The notes: generated from the sequence alone by a model not told the origin. Positions 18,705 to 27,104 are shown, counted from the first letter of the stretch. The stretch is 64,000 bases of DNA from Paracoccus laeviglucosivorans (GCF_900182695.1 NZ_FXTK01000009.1:62001-126000); one strand, 5' to 3'. A program made the numbers and translations.

Positions 18705-19277
18705 ATGTATCCCATCCTGCGCTTTGCCAAGGAAATGCTGATCTGGCGCCGCGCGCCGCCCTTGGGTCCGCTTGACCCGCATGTCTCGACCCATCGGTGC
18801 TGGCCGTGGGATCTTGATCCGTGGATCGAGCTGAACAATGGTCGCACCCTGACGCTTTACGATCTGGGCCGCATTCCGATGGCGGCGCGGACGGGAGTGA
18901 TCGGGATTTTGCGCAAGAATGGCTGGGGCATTACCGTCGCGGGGAATTCGGTGCGCTATCGCCGCCGCATCCGGGGCTTTGACCGCTTTACCATGGTATC
19001 GCGCACCATCGGCTGGGATGCGCGGTTCCTGTATATGGAACAAAGCATGTGGCGGCGCGGCGAATGCTGCAATCATATGCTGCTGCGGGCGGCAATCACT
19101 TCGGAACAGGGGATCGTCGCGCCCGCGCAGGTGATGCAGGCGGCGGGCCTGTCGCCGGAAAGCCCGGACCTGCCCGACTGGGTGCAGGCGTGGATCGCGG
19201 CGGACGGACTGCGGCCATGGCCCCCGGCCTTGCCCGCTTTGGCCTCGACCGATCCGAAAGACGACTTGCCAGCCTGA
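18705..19277 (+). CDS. Thioesterase-like hotdog-fold protein (4HBT/THEM6 type)
   Basis: The 190-residue protein contains the hotdog pattern of the acyl-CoA thioesterase-like family. PWDLDPWIELNNGRTLTLYDLGR matches the 'D-x-x-x-H-x-N-N' region with ELNNGR replacing the usual HMNN. A basic strand pair (VRYRRRIRGFDRFTMVSRTIGWDARFLYMEQS) follows. Relatives are annotated as acyl-CoA thioesterases. With an altered catalytic region the activity is uncertain. AAGGAGG lies 8 nt before the chosen ATG. The substrate is unknown. Confidence 0.75.
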   Translation: MYPILRFAKEMLIWRRAPPLGPLDPHVSTHRCWPWDLDPWIELNNGRTLTLYDLGRIPMAARTGVIGILRKNGWGITVAGNSVRYRRRIRGFDRFTMVSRTIGWDARFLYMEQSMWRRGECCNHMLLRAAITSEQGIVAPAQVMQAAGLSPESPDLPDWVQAWIAADGLRPWPPALPALASTDPKDDLPA

Positions 19278-19325
19278 CCGCGCTTTGGCCTTATGCGCGC
19301 GAAGGTTGCGCAAAGGGAAACCGGC

Positions 19326-20684
19326 ATGGAACGCAAACGTATCTGGGGCTGGTGGTTCTTTGACTGGGCCAGTCAGCCCTATGCGACGCTGCTGACCACC
19401 TTCATCTTTCCGGTCTATTTCGCCGAGGTCGCGGGACGCCATTTCGCGGCCCAGGGCTTGGACCCGCAGGCCGCCAGCGCCGCCACGCAAAGCCTGTGGG
19501 GCTACGGGCTGTCGATCACCGGTTTCATCATCGCGATCATGGCCCCGGTCCTTGGCGCGATTGCCGATACCAGCGGGCGGCGCATGGTGTGGATCTGGCT
19601 GTTTTCGTGTTTTTACATGCTGGGTGCCTGGGGGCTTTGGTATCTGGTCCCTGACCAGCCCAACCTGCATCTGGCCGTCATCTGCTTCGGCATCGGCCTG
19701 ATCGGGATGGAGTTCACCACGATCTTTACCAATGCCCTGCTGCCCGGCCTTGCCCCGCGCGAGGAAGTCGGCCGCGTCTCGGGTTCGGGGTTTGCCTTTG
19801 GCTATGTCGGCGGCGTGCTGTCGCTGTTCGTCATGCTGCTTTTGCTGGCCGAAAGTGCGCAGACAGGGCTGACGCTGCTGGGCATCCCGCCGATCCTCGG
19901 GCTGGACGCCGCAGCACGAGAGGGGACGCGCGCCGTAGGCCCCTTCACCGCGATCTGGTATCTGGTCTTCATGATCCCGTTCTTTCTGTGGGTGCGCGAA
20001 ACACCGGGGCCGCGCCGCCCGGTTCGCCTTGGCGCGGCGCTGCGCGACCTGTGGCACCTGATCCGCAGCCTGAAAAACCGCCATTCGCTGGCCGCTTTCC
20101 TGCTGTCGTCGATGTTTTCCCGCGATGCGCTGAACGGGCTTTACGCCTTTGGCGGGCTTTACGCGGCGGCAGTGCTGCAATGGCCGGTGATCCTGACGGG
20201 CATCTTTGGCATCGTGGCGGCGATTTCCTCGGCGGTGATCTGCTGGATCGGGGGGCGCGCGGACAAGCGTTGGGGACCAAAGCCCGTCACGATCGTCGCG
20301 ACCTTCGCGCTGATCCTTGTCTGCGTGCTGGTGATCGGCATGACGCGCGAGAATTTCATGGGAATGCCCCTGGCCCCCGGTTCGCGCCTGCCCGACATCG
20401 TGTTCTTCATCTGCGGCGCGATCATCGGCGGCGCGGGCGGCGTCGTGCAATCGTCGGGCCGCACGCTGGTCGTGCTGCACACCACCGCCGACCGCGCGAC
20501 CGAGGTATTCGGCCTTTACGCCTTGTCAGGCAAGGCTACGACCTTTTTGGCGCCATTTCTGATCGCGGTTGCGACCGATATCAGCGGAAGCCTGCGCCTT
20601 GGCATCTCTCCGTTGATCGTGATGTTCCTTATCTCGCTGGTTTTGCTAATGTGGGTCAAAAGAACAGGAGAACCCGAGCAGTGA
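19326..20684 (+). CDS. MFS transporter, UMF1 (Atg22-like) family
   Basis: A 452-residue inner-membrane protein with about twelve hydrophobic segments. The start ERKRIWGWWFFDWASQPYATL is the UMF1/Atg22-type opening, with the conserved FDWANQP-like signature as FDWASQP. Relatives are suggested amino-acid or solute exporters. The substrate here is unknown. I chose the ATG at 19326 after AAAGGGA; the upstream in-frame ATG at 19293 lacks an SD sequence. Its stop overlaps the GTG start of mepA, so transport and murein hydrolysis genes are co-translated. Confidence 0.85.
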   Translation: MERKRIWGWWFFDWASQPYATLLTTFIFPVYFAEVAGRHFAAQGLDPQAASAATQSLWGYGLSITGFIIAIMAPVLGAIADTSGRRMVWIWLFSCFYMLGAWGLWYLVPDQPNLHLAVICFGIGLIGMEFTTIFTNALLPGLAPREEVGRVSGSGFAFGYVGGVLSLFVMLLLLAESAQTGLTLLGIPPILGLDAAAREGTRAVGPFTAIWYLVFMIPFFLWVRETPGPRRPVRLGAALRDLWHLIRSLKNRHSLAAFLLSSMFSRDALNGLYAFGGLYAAAVLQWPVILTGIFGIVAAISSAVICWIGGRADKRWGPKPVTIVATFALILVCVLVIGMTRENFMGMPLAPGSRLPDIVFFICGAIIGGAGGVVQSSGRTLVVLHTTADRATEVFGLYALSGKATTFLAPFLIAVATDISGSLRLGISPLIVMFLISLVLLMWVKRTGEPEQ

Positions 20685-21544
20685 TCCGCAAAATCCTGAC
20701 CGCAGCCGTGCTGGCGGTGGCGACGGCGTTACCCGTTGCCGCCGATCCATTGGCGAAAGACGTGTTCGGTTCCGTGCCCGGCCCAACGGGTGGCGCGCCC
20801 GCCGCCATCGGATTTTATTCCAAGGGCTGCATTTCGGGCGCGGTGCAATTGCCGGAATCCGGGCCTTCGTGGCAGGCGATGCGCCTGTCGCGCAACCGCA
20901 ACTGGGGCCACCCGGAACTGGTGGGCTTCCTGATCGGTCTGTCGCGCGTCGCCCAGCAGGTCGGCTGGCCGGGGCTTTACATCGGCGATATGGGCCAGCC
21001 GCGCGGCGGGCCGATGACCTCGGGCCATGCCAGCCACCAGCTTGGGCTGGATGCCGACATCTGGATGCTGCCGCCGCGCAGCCTGTCACTGACACGCGCA
21101 CAACGCGAAAGCCTGTCGTCGCAATCGGTGGTCAACCGCGCCGGAACCGCCCCCTCGGCTTTGTGGAGCGGGGCACATATGGCGATCATCCGCGCCGCCG
21201 CGATGGACCCGCGGGTCGAGCGTATCTTTGTGGATCCGGTCGCCAAGGTGTCGATGTGCCAGACCGAGACCGGCAATCGCGCCTATCTGCGCAAGATCCG
21301 CCCAATCAACAACCACGACTATCATTTCCACGTTCGGATGGCCTGCCCGCCCGGCTCGGTCTGTCAAAAGCAGGACCCGCCCCCGCCCGGCGACGGCTGC
21401 GCCGAGGCCGCCGAATGGATCAAGAACCGGATCGATCCCAGCCGCGTCAAACCGGTGCCGCCCGATCCGAACTATCGCCACCCCCGCAGCTATCGACTAA
21501 GTGAGATGCCCCAACAATGCCAACTTGTCGGCACCGCCCGCTAA
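20681..21544 (+). CDS. mepA: Penicillin-insensitive murein endopeptidase MepA
   Basis: A periplasmic zinc peptidase that cuts D-Ala-mDAP cross-links in peptidoglycan. From GTG at 20681 the product has 287 residues with a signal peptide (RKILTAAVLAVATALPVAA). The LAS-type metal ligands are present in GHASHQLGLDADIWM (H...D) and NNHDYHFHVRMACP (H-x-H). AGGAGA precedes the start by about 7 nt. The GTG overlaps the TGA of the MFS gene. The C-terminal 60 residues are Pro-rich (DPPPPGD). Confidence 0.93.
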   Translation: MIRKILTAAVLAVATALPVAADPLAKDVFGSVPGPTGGAPAAIGFYSKGCISGAVQLPESGPSWQAMRLSRNRNWGHPELVGFLIGLSRVAQQVGWPGLYIGDMGQPRGGPMTSGHASHQLGLDADIWMLPPRSLSLTRAQRESLSSQSVVNRAGTAPSALWSGAHMAIIRAAAMDPRVERIFVDPVAKVSMCQTETGNRAYLRKIRPINNHDYHFHVRMACPPGSVCQKQDPPPPGDGCAEAAEWIKNRIDPSRVKPVPPDPNYRHPRSYRLSEMPQQCQLVGTAR

Positions 21545-22506
21545 AGGGCGGCGCGCAGGTCGGCAGAACCTGGCCTTGCCGCCCGCTTGCGGGGTTGGGC
21601 ATTGCCGGTCTGGCTGTCGTCGTGACGCTTTCCCAATCCTGCGCCGCCCAGCCCGAGGCGGCGGCGCGTAACGAACCGCCGCAGGTCGAATATGTCGGCA
21701 CGCATATCTGGCACATGCCGCACGAGGATTTCGGCGGCTTCTCCGCGATCGAGATCGAGGATGACGGCACGCGCTTTACCGCTTTGTCCGACCGCGCCAC
21801 CATGCGCTGGGGCCGGATCGAACGCGGCGATGACGGGCGCATCGCCAAGATGGTCCCCGAAGGGCATACACGGCTAAAGGACAGTCGCGGTCGCGCGCTG
21901 AAACCAGGTTGGGTCGGCGACAGCGAAGGCATTGCCATCGGCAAGGACGGTAAGATCTGGGTCAGCTTCGAAGGGCTGACCCGCGTGGCCCGCTATGACA
22001 CGCACACAAGCAATGCCACCCCCCTGCCCCGCCCGCAGGAATTCAAGAAGATGCAGCGCAACTCCTCGCTTGAGGCGTTGGCGATTACGGATGACGGCAC
22101 GCTGCTGACCCTGCCGGAACGCTCGGGTGCGCTTGGTACGCCGTTCCCGGTCTGGCGTTTCCGTGATGGCAAATGGGACCAGCCGTTTTCCATCCCACGC
22201 AGCGGCGACTGGCTGGCGGTCGGGGCCGATATGGGACCGGATGGCCGCTTTTACCTGCTGGAGCGGGACTTTCTTGGCCTTTTGGGCTTTCGCACCCGCG
22301 TCCGCCGCTTCGATCTTGGGCCCGACGGCTTTTCCAACGAACAGATTTTGCTAAGCAGCTATCCCCTGCAATACGACAATCTGGAAGGCATCTCCGTCTG
22401 GGAGGACGAACAGGGCATTCGCCTGACCATGATTTCGGACGACAATTTCAGCCGGTTGCAGCGCACCGAGCTGGTCGAATACCGCGTGACCGAGGATAAG
22501 CCGTGA
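21517..22506 (+). CDS. Esterase-like/phytase-like secreted protein
   Basis: The 329-residue protein has an N-terminal hydrophobic stretch (LAGLGIAGLAVVVTLSQSCA), probably a signal peptide. The repeated-strand domain is the one annotated as 'esterase-like activity of phytase'. Recognisable segments are EDFGGFSAIEIEDDGTRFTAL, GDSEGIAIGKDGKIWVSFE and DNLEGISVWEDEQG. The family fold is a beta-propeller of uncertain reaction. The start lies 28 nt inside mepA and the stop overlaps the serine-hydrolase start. The gene is thus part of a tightly coupled envelope operon. Confidence 0.78.
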   Translation: MPTCRHRPLKGGAQVGRTWPCRPLAGLGIAGLAVVVTLSQSCAAQPEAAARNEPPQVEYVGTHIWHMPHEDFGGFSAIEIEDDGTRFTALSDRATMRWGRIERGDDGRIAKMVPEGHTRLKDSRGRALKPGWVGDSEGIAIGKDGKIWVSFEGLTRVARYDTHTSNATPLPRPQEFKKMQRNSSLEALAITDDGTLLTLPERSGALGTPFPVWRFRDGKWDQPFSIPRSGDWLAVGADMGPDGRFYLLERDFLGLLGFRTRVRRFDLGPDGFSNEQILLSSYPLQYDNLEGISVWEDEQGIRLTMISDDNFSRLQRTELVEYRVTEDKP

Positions 22507-23636
22507 CCCTTGCGCAGATGACCGAAGCGCTGGATCGCGGCATCGACAGCGCATTGGCCGAACAGCGCATCGTCGGCTGCATGGTGATGCTGGCGCAAGG
22601 CGGACAAACGGTCTTTGCCCGCGCCGCAGGCATGGCCGACCGCGAGGCGGGACGCGACATGACGCCCGACACATGGCTGCGCTATGCCTCGGTTACGAAG
22701 CCGTTGACGACCTTGGCCGCGCTGCGCCTGATGGCGTCGGGCAGGCTGGATGCCCAAGATGCGGTGACGCGCTGGCTGCCGGAATTTACACCCGCACTGC
22801 CGGATGGGACGCGGCCCCAGATCACCGTGGATCACCTGATGTCTCATATGGCGGGGCTGGATTACACCTTTGCCCAAGGTCCGGGCGACCCCTATCCGCA
22901 GGCCGCCGTCTCGGACGGGATCAGCGACAGCGGCATCACGCTGGCCGAGAATGTGCGCCGCATCGCCTCGGTCCCGCTGGATCGTGTGCCGGGGACGGCA
23001 TGGCGCTATTCCATCGCGACGGATGTGCTGGGCGCGGTGATCGAGGCCGCAGCAGACATGCCGCTGCCAGATGCGATGGCCGCGCTGGTGACGCAACCGC
23101 TGCAGATCGATGCCGCGTTTCAGGCCGACCCGTCGCGACTGGCCGCGAATTACGCCGATGCGCAGCCCGCGCCCCAGCGGATGCAGGGTCTGACCCGCGT
23201 GCCGATCCCCGGCGTGCCGAACCGCTGGTTTTCCTTTCAGCCAGAGCGCGCCCTTGATCCCGCAGCCTATCCTTCGGGCGGCGGTGGCATGGCGGGCACA
23301 GTTCCCGGCGCGCTGGCGGCGCTTGAGGCGTTGCGCAGCGGCAACTTTATTCCCGACGACCTGCGCAGGCAGGCATTTGCGAACCGTATCGCCGAACCCC
23401 ATCCGATGCGAGGACCCGGCTGGGGGCATAGCTGGGCGGGCGCCATCGTCACCGATCCGGGGCTGGCAGGCGTCGGTCTTGGCGCGGATTGCATCAGCTG
23501 GGGCGGCATCTATGGCCATAGCTGGATCATCGATCCCAGCCGTGACCTGATCCTGCTTTCCATGACCAATACCAGCACCCAAGGCATGAACGGCGCATTC
23601 GCGGTCGAGATGGCGTCTGCCCTGATGAATCGTTGA
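22503..23636 (+). CDS. Serine hydrolase of the class C beta-lactamase/DD-peptidase family
   Basis: The 377-residue protein has the penicillin-binding fold: nucleophile motif S63-V-T-K66 (YASVTKP), the tyrosine motif Y169-S-I in WRYSIATDVLG, and a C-terminal GHSWAG in place of KTG. Relatives are esterases, DD-peptidases or carboxyl-transfer enzymes. The lack of KTG makes beta-lactamase activity unlikely. No clear signal peptide is seen, so it may be cytoplasmic. It starts at GTG overlapping the preceding TGA, behind GAGGA. Confidence 0.87.
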   Translation: MTLAQMTEALDRGIDSALAEQRIVGCMVMLAQGGQTVFARAAGMADREAGRDMTPDTWLRYASVTKPLTTLAALRLMASGRLDAQDAVTRWLPEFTPALPDGTRPQITVDHLMSHMAGLDYTFAQGPGDPYPQAAVSDGISDSGITLAENVRRIASVPLDRVPGTAWRYSIATDVLGAVIEAAADMPLPDAMAALVTQPLQIDAAFQADPSRLAANYADAQPAPQRMQGLTRVPIPGVPNRWFSFQPERALDPAAYPSGGGGMAGTVPGALAALEALRSGNFIPDDLRRQAFANRIAEPHPMRGPGWGHSWAGAIVTDPGLAGVGLGADCISWGGIYGHSWIIDPSRDLILLSMTNTSTQGMNGAFAVEMASALMNR

Positions 23637-23718
23637 CAAGACGCACCTGACGGGCGTATGCGGCGCGCTGCCCTTGCCGGGCCGAGTTCTCCGCTACCTT
23701 GTCAAAACGGAATCCGAC

Positions 23719-24330
23719 ATGCGTATTCTTCCGGGCGTCATCGCCATGGCCATCGTGGTGGTGGCCTCGAACATTCTTGTGCAGCATCTGCTGGGCGACT
23801 GGCTGACCTGGGGGGCGCTGACCTATCCGGTGGCCTTTCTTGTCACCGACATCATGAACCGCGTCTATGGACCCCAGGCCGCGCGCAAGGTGGTTTTTGC
23901 CGGTTTTGTCACCGGGGTGCTGTGTTCGGTCATCGCCGCCGGAATGGACAAGACGACGCTGCGCATCGCGATCGCATCTGGTGCAGCGTTCCTTTCGGCG
24001 CAGCTGATGGACATTTCTGTGTTCAACCAGTTGCGAAAATACAACTGGTGGCTACCACCCCTAGCGGCCACCGTGGTCGGATCGGTGCTGGATACTGCCG
24101 TATTTTTCACCATCGCGTTCTGGTCGGGGCTGACGCCGGTGTTTCCGTCGGACGATGTTTCTTGGGCAAATGAACTGGTTCCGCTGCTGGGCCACGGCCC
24201 CGTTCAACCGTTGTGGGTTTCATTGGCAGTTGCCGATTGGCTGGTCAAACTGGCGCAGGCATTCGTCGCTTTGATCCCCTTCAGGATCATCGTCGGAAAT
24301 TTGATCCAAAGGCGCGCGCAAATTCATTGA
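23719..24330 (+). CDS. Queuosine precursor transporter (YhhQ/VUT family)
   Basis: A 203-residue membrane protein with about six hydrophobic segments and the VUT-family core LTYPVAFLVTDIMNRVYGP, in which D and N are conserved. E. coli YhhQ imports preQ0 and preQ1 for tRNA queuosine synthesis. The start at ATG 23719 opens directly into the first membrane helix (LPGVIAMAIVVVASNILV). A TTG 45 nt upstream is possible but has no SD sequence. I find no preQ1 riboswitch-like fold in the short leader. It sits 83 bp after the serine hydrolase. Confidence 0.85.
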   Translation: MRILPGVIAMAIVVVASNILVQHLLGDWLTWGALTYPVAFLVTDIMNRVYGPQAARKVVFAGFVTGVLCSVIAAGMDKTTLRIAIASGAAFLSAQLMDISVFNQLRKYNWWLPPLAATVVGSVLDTAVFFTIAFWSGLTPVFPSDDVSWANELVPLLGHGPVQPLWVSLAVADWLVKLAQAFVALIPFRIIVGNLIQRRAQIH

Positions 24331-24391
24331 CTGTTCATCCTCCTGTGTCACGCTGAACTCATACGGCAACACATTGAAAGGAGGTGGTCCA

Positions 24392-24448
24392 GTGTCGAGA
24401 GTGATATTGGAGAGAGGTGTCGGGACAGTCAGGGGGGCCGTGGCCTGA
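24392..24448 (+). CDS. 18-residue leader peptide in the structured RNA element
   Basis: GTG-TCG-AGA opens an 18-codon frame ending TGA, with product MSRVILERGVGTVRGAVA. It follows an SD of exceptional strength (AAAGGAGGTG, 5 nt before GTG). The SD can be masked by the downstream segment 24504-24514, and translation of this ORF should open nearby stems. The peptide has no run of a single amino acid that would identify classical attenuation. It does have three Arg and five Val. Coding status is inferred from the SD and the reading frame only. Confidence 0.5.
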   Translation: MSRVILERGVGTVRGAVA

Positions 24449-24524
24449 GGGCAGCCCCAAGGGTCGTAAACCCTGGCTGGGACGGTGGGCACCAACCCTA
24501 ACCGGACCATCTCCGTGGATCTCG

Positions 24525-24555
24525 CGGGCCGTTTCCCAAGGAAGCGGCCCGTTCC
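24525..24555 (+). terminator. Rho-independent-like terminator of the structured RNA
   Basis: CGGGCCGTTTCC, loop CAA and GGAAGCGGCCCG form a 12-bp stem with one G-U pair. TTCCTATTTC follows. The U-tract is interrupted, but the stem is very stable. Confidence 0.6.
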
Positions 24556-24657
24556 TATTTCGGCGGGAACGCCCTTGCGAATGTCACGCTGGCTTGTCGG
24601 CAGCGCCGGATAAGTGTCACAATATATGGCTAGGGGTTTCACAAAAGTCCCAAGCCC

Positions 24658-25416
24658 ATGACCGAGCAAGCCATTCGCACCCAGCCCGCCTTTTCGATCG
24701 TGGTCCCGGCCCGGAACGAGGCGCCGAATATCGGCCCCCTGATCACCGGGATCGAGACTGCCTGCACCCCGCTTGGCGCGTTTGAGCTGATCGTGATCGA
24801 CGACGGCTCGCAGGACGATACCGCCGCGCGGGTGCTGGATCTGGCCGAAACCCGGCCCTGGCTGCGGCTGCTGCGCCATCCGCAATCGGGCGGGCAATCG
24901 GCAGCGGTCCATAGCGGCGTGACCGCAGCCCGCGCCCCGATCATCGCCACGCTGGACGGCGACGGCCAGAACCCGCCCGCCGACCTGCCGAAGCTGCTGG
25001 TGCTGCTGGTCAATGGCAACGATCCGCGCCTTGGCCTTGTGGCGGGCCAGCGGGTCGCGCGGCGCGACACGCTGTCCAAGCGCGTGGCATCCCGACTGGC
25101 GAACAGTCTGCGCAAAAGCCTGCTCAAAGACGGCACGCGGGACACGGGCTGCGGGCTCAAGGCGTTTCGCCGCGATGCCTTTCTGGCGCTGCCCTTTTTC
25201 AACCACATGCACCGCTATCTGCCCGCGCTGTTTTCGCGCGACGGCTGGCGGGTGGCGCTGGTCGATGTGGGCCATATGCCGCGTTTGGCCGGGCATTCGA
25301 ACTATACCAACCTGCAACGCGGGCTGGTCGGCATCCGCGACCTGATCGGCGTCGCCTGGCTGATCGCCCGGCGCAAAACGGTCCAGCCGCTCCCCGAGGA
25401 GACCCTGCATGATTGA
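24658..25416 (+). CDS. Family 2 glycosyltransferase (polyprenyl-phosphate sugar synthase type)
   Basis: The 252-residue protein has a GT-A fold start (FSIVVPARNEAPNIGPLI), the nucleotide-binding acidic residues (LIVIDDGSQDDTA) and a D-x-D motif (TLDGDGQNPP), as in dolichyl-phosphate mannose synthase and ArnC. No C-terminal membrane segments are visible. The enzyme likely transfers a sugar from a nucleotide donor to undecaprenyl phosphate. It is followed with overlaps by an LpxB-N-domain membrane protein and a GT39 enzyme that would use such a lipid-linked sugar. The exact sugar is unknown. Confidence 0.88.
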   Translation: MTEQAIRTQPAFSIVVPARNEAPNIGPLITGIETACTPLGAFELIVIDDGSQDDTAARVLDLAETRPWLRLLRHPQSGGQSAAVHSGVTAARAPIIATLDGDGQNPPADLPKLLVLLVNGNDPRLGLVAGQRVARRDTLSKRVASRLANSLRKSLLKDGTRDTGCGLKAFRRDAFLALPFFNHMHRYLPALFSRDGWRVALVDVGHMPRLAGHSNYTNLQRGLVGIRDLIGVAWLIARRKTVQPLPEETLHD

Positions 25417-25720
25417 ACGCATTCTGGCTGCCTTCAACGTCCACACCACGAACGAACTGATCTGGGTGTTTATCGGGCTTGCCGCGCAGCTTGCCTTTAC
25501 CGCCCGCTTTCTGGTGCAGTGGATCGCGTCGGAACGGGCCAAGAAGTCGGTCATCCCGGTCGCGTTCTGGTATTTTTCCCTGATCGGCGGGCTGATCCTG
25601 CTGGCCTATGCCATCCATCGCCGCGACCCGGTTTTCATCCTGGGACAAAGCCTTGGCACGATCATCTATCTTCGCAATCTGTGGCTGATCCATGCAGAAA
25701 AGCGCGCATTGGCCCGCTGA
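25409..25720 (+). CDS. Lipid-A-disaccharide synthase N-terminal domain-like membrane protein
   Basis: The 103-residue protein has three hydrophobic segments and the LAB-N motif ARFLVQWIASERAKKSVIP, followed by FWYFSLIGGLILLAYAI and GQSLGTIIYLRNLWLI. The domain is named from fusions to LpxB. Free-standing copies occur beside GT2 and GT39 genes and resemble small multidrug-resistance-like or flippase-like membrane proteins. The start overlaps the GT2 stop by 8 nt, and the next gene starts 29 nt before its end. A role in moving or presenting the lipid-linked sugar is inference. Confidence 0.85.
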   Translation: MIERILAAFNVHTTNELIWVFIGLAAQLAFTARFLVQWIASERAKKSVIPVAFWYFSLIGGLILLAYAIHRRDPVFILGQSLGTIIYLRNLWLIHAEKRALAR

Positions 25721-27104
25721 TCCGGTCCGCGCCGCGATCTGGGCGATTCTGGCGCTGACCGCGTGGCGATTGGCGCTGATGCCGTTTTCGCGCCTCGAAC
25801 TGTTCGTGGATGAAGCGCAATACTGGCTGTGGGGGCGGGAACTTGCCTTTGGCGCATATTCCAAGCCGCCGCTGGTTGGCTGGCTGATCCGCGCCGCAAA
25901 TGAGATTGCGGGCTCGGACGCGCCATGGGTCGCGCGGCTGCCTTGGCCGATCTGTCATGCCATCGCCGCGCTGGCGGTGCTGGCGCTGGGACGCAGGCTG
26001 GCCCCGCCGGACGTTGCGGCGCTGGCGGGTGTGACCTATGCGACATTGCCCGCGATCTCGCTGGGCAGTCTGCTGATTTCCACCGACAGCCCGATGCTGA
26101 TGTTTCTGGCCCTGTCGCTGTTGCTGTGGCACCGGCAGGCGGCAGGCGCGGGGCGGCTGAATGCCTTGGCGCTGGGGGCCGCAATCGGGCTGGCGATGAT
26201 GTCGAAATACGCGATGCTGTTCGCGTTGGCCGGTCTGGCCGTCACCGCGATCTGGCCTGCATGGAGACTGCGGCTGACCGACCTGCTGATCGTGGCACTG
26301 ACGGCCCTGCTGGTCCTGGCCCCGAACCTGATCTGGAACATGCAGCACGACATGGCCACCATGCGGCACACCGCCGAAAACGCCGATTTCCACGGCCTTG
26401 CGCTGCATCCCGATCTGGCCCTGCGCTTTCTGGCCGAGCAGTTCGTCGTCGCGGGTCCGGTGGTTTTTGCCGCGATCGTGCTGGGTCTGCGCCGGGGGCC
26501 GCTCGCCGTCCTGACAGCCGCGCCTTTGCTGATCTGCACGCTTCAGGCATTGAACGCGGGCGCGAATGCGAATTGGGCGGTGGGTGCTTATGTTTCCGGC
26601 GCGATACTGGCGGCGCTGGTCCTGTCGCGCCGCTGGGCGATTGCCAGCCTTGCGATCAACGGCACTTTGGCACTGGCTTTGCCGCTGGTCGCCATCGCTG
26701 CCGATCATCTGCGCCGCGCCGATGGCAGCCCGATGCTGGACCGCTACGTCGGGGTCGAGGCACCGATGACCGCCGCCCTGAACCGCATCACGGAAAACCG
26801 GCAGGCGCCCGCGCTGGTCATCTCGGACGACCGGGCCGTGCTGGCGCAACTGTTCTATCTGACCCGCCGCGACCATTGGGAAGGCGTGACCGTGCGCGCG
26901 CTACCCGCCAAGGATCGCGCACCGAACAGCCATTACGAATTGCTTTATCCGCTGACGACCCAGCCCGGTCCCGGTTGGCTTGTCACCGACACCGCCCCCG
27001 CCTGCGCAGCCCAGACTGCGGTGTTGGACGGCAAGATGCGGCTGTATCGTCTTGATCAGGTCTGCCTGGATCAGATGCGCTCGATCGCCAGTGCAATCCC
27101 CTGA
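25692..27104 (+). CDS. GT39/ArnT-like membrane glycosyltransferase
   Basis: The 470-residue protein has about ten membrane segments and the GT-C signature D40-E41 (LFVDEAQYWLWGRELAFG) followed by KPPLVGWL, as in ArnT and protein O-mannosyltransferases. Such enzymes move a sugar from a polyprenyl-phosphate carrier to lipid A or protein on the periplasmic side. It completes a three-gene cassette with the GT2 and LAB-N genes. Its last 34 nt overlap the 3' end of the convergent thiolase gene. Confidence 0.87.
   Translation: MQKSAHWPADPVRAAIWAILALTAWRLALMPFSRLELFVDEAQYWLWGRELAFGAYSKPPLVGWLIRAANEIAGSDAPWVARLPWPICHAIAALAVLALGRRLAPPDVAALAGVTYATLPAISLGSLLISTDSPMLMFLALSLLLWHRQAAGAGRLNALALGAAIGLAMMSKYAMLFALAGLAVTAIWPAWRLRLTDLLIVALTALLVLAPNLIWNMQHDMATMRHTAENADFHGLALHPDLALRFLAEQFVVAGPVVFAAIVLGLRRGPLAVLTAAPLLICTLQALNAGANANWAVGAYVSGAILAALVLSRRWAIASLAINGTLALALPLVAIAADHLRRADGSPMLDRYVGVEAPMTAALNRITENRQAPALVISDDRAVLAQLFYLTRRDHWEGVTVRALPAKDRAPNSHYELLYPLTTQPGPGWLVTDTAPACAAQTAVLDGKMRLYRLDQVCLDQMRSIASAIP

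Larger units (their letters stand above)
24377..24555 (+). ncRNA. Structured RNA element: sequestered SD, leader ORF, internal hairpin, terminator
   Basis: The 327-bp gap between the queuosine transporter and the GT2 gene is highly structured. A near-perfect SD (AAAGGAGGTG, 24377-24386) precedes an 18-codon ORF. The SD region GGAGGTGGTCC (24380-24390) can pair over 113 nt with GGACCATCTCC (24504-24514). That gives 11 contiguous pairs with one G-U. Inside lies a 10-bp hairpin (24452-24456/24475-24479 and 24460-24464/24470-24474, loop CGTAA), plus a small stem over the stop codon (TCAGG/CCTGA). A terminator hairpin follows at 24525-24551. The pairing is seen by inspection. Function as an attenuator or free small RNA is inferred. 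Confidence 0.6.

Noticed and set aside
23637-23718. preQ1 riboswitch before the queuosine precursor transporter
   Set aside because: The short leader shows no small C-rich hairpin with the A-rich tail and downstream pseudoknot segment that preQ1-I needs.
24417-24785. 123-codon frame overlapping the structured RNA and the GT2 start
   Set aside because: It has no ribosome binding site, crosses the terminator hairpin and runs out of frame into the GT2 gene.
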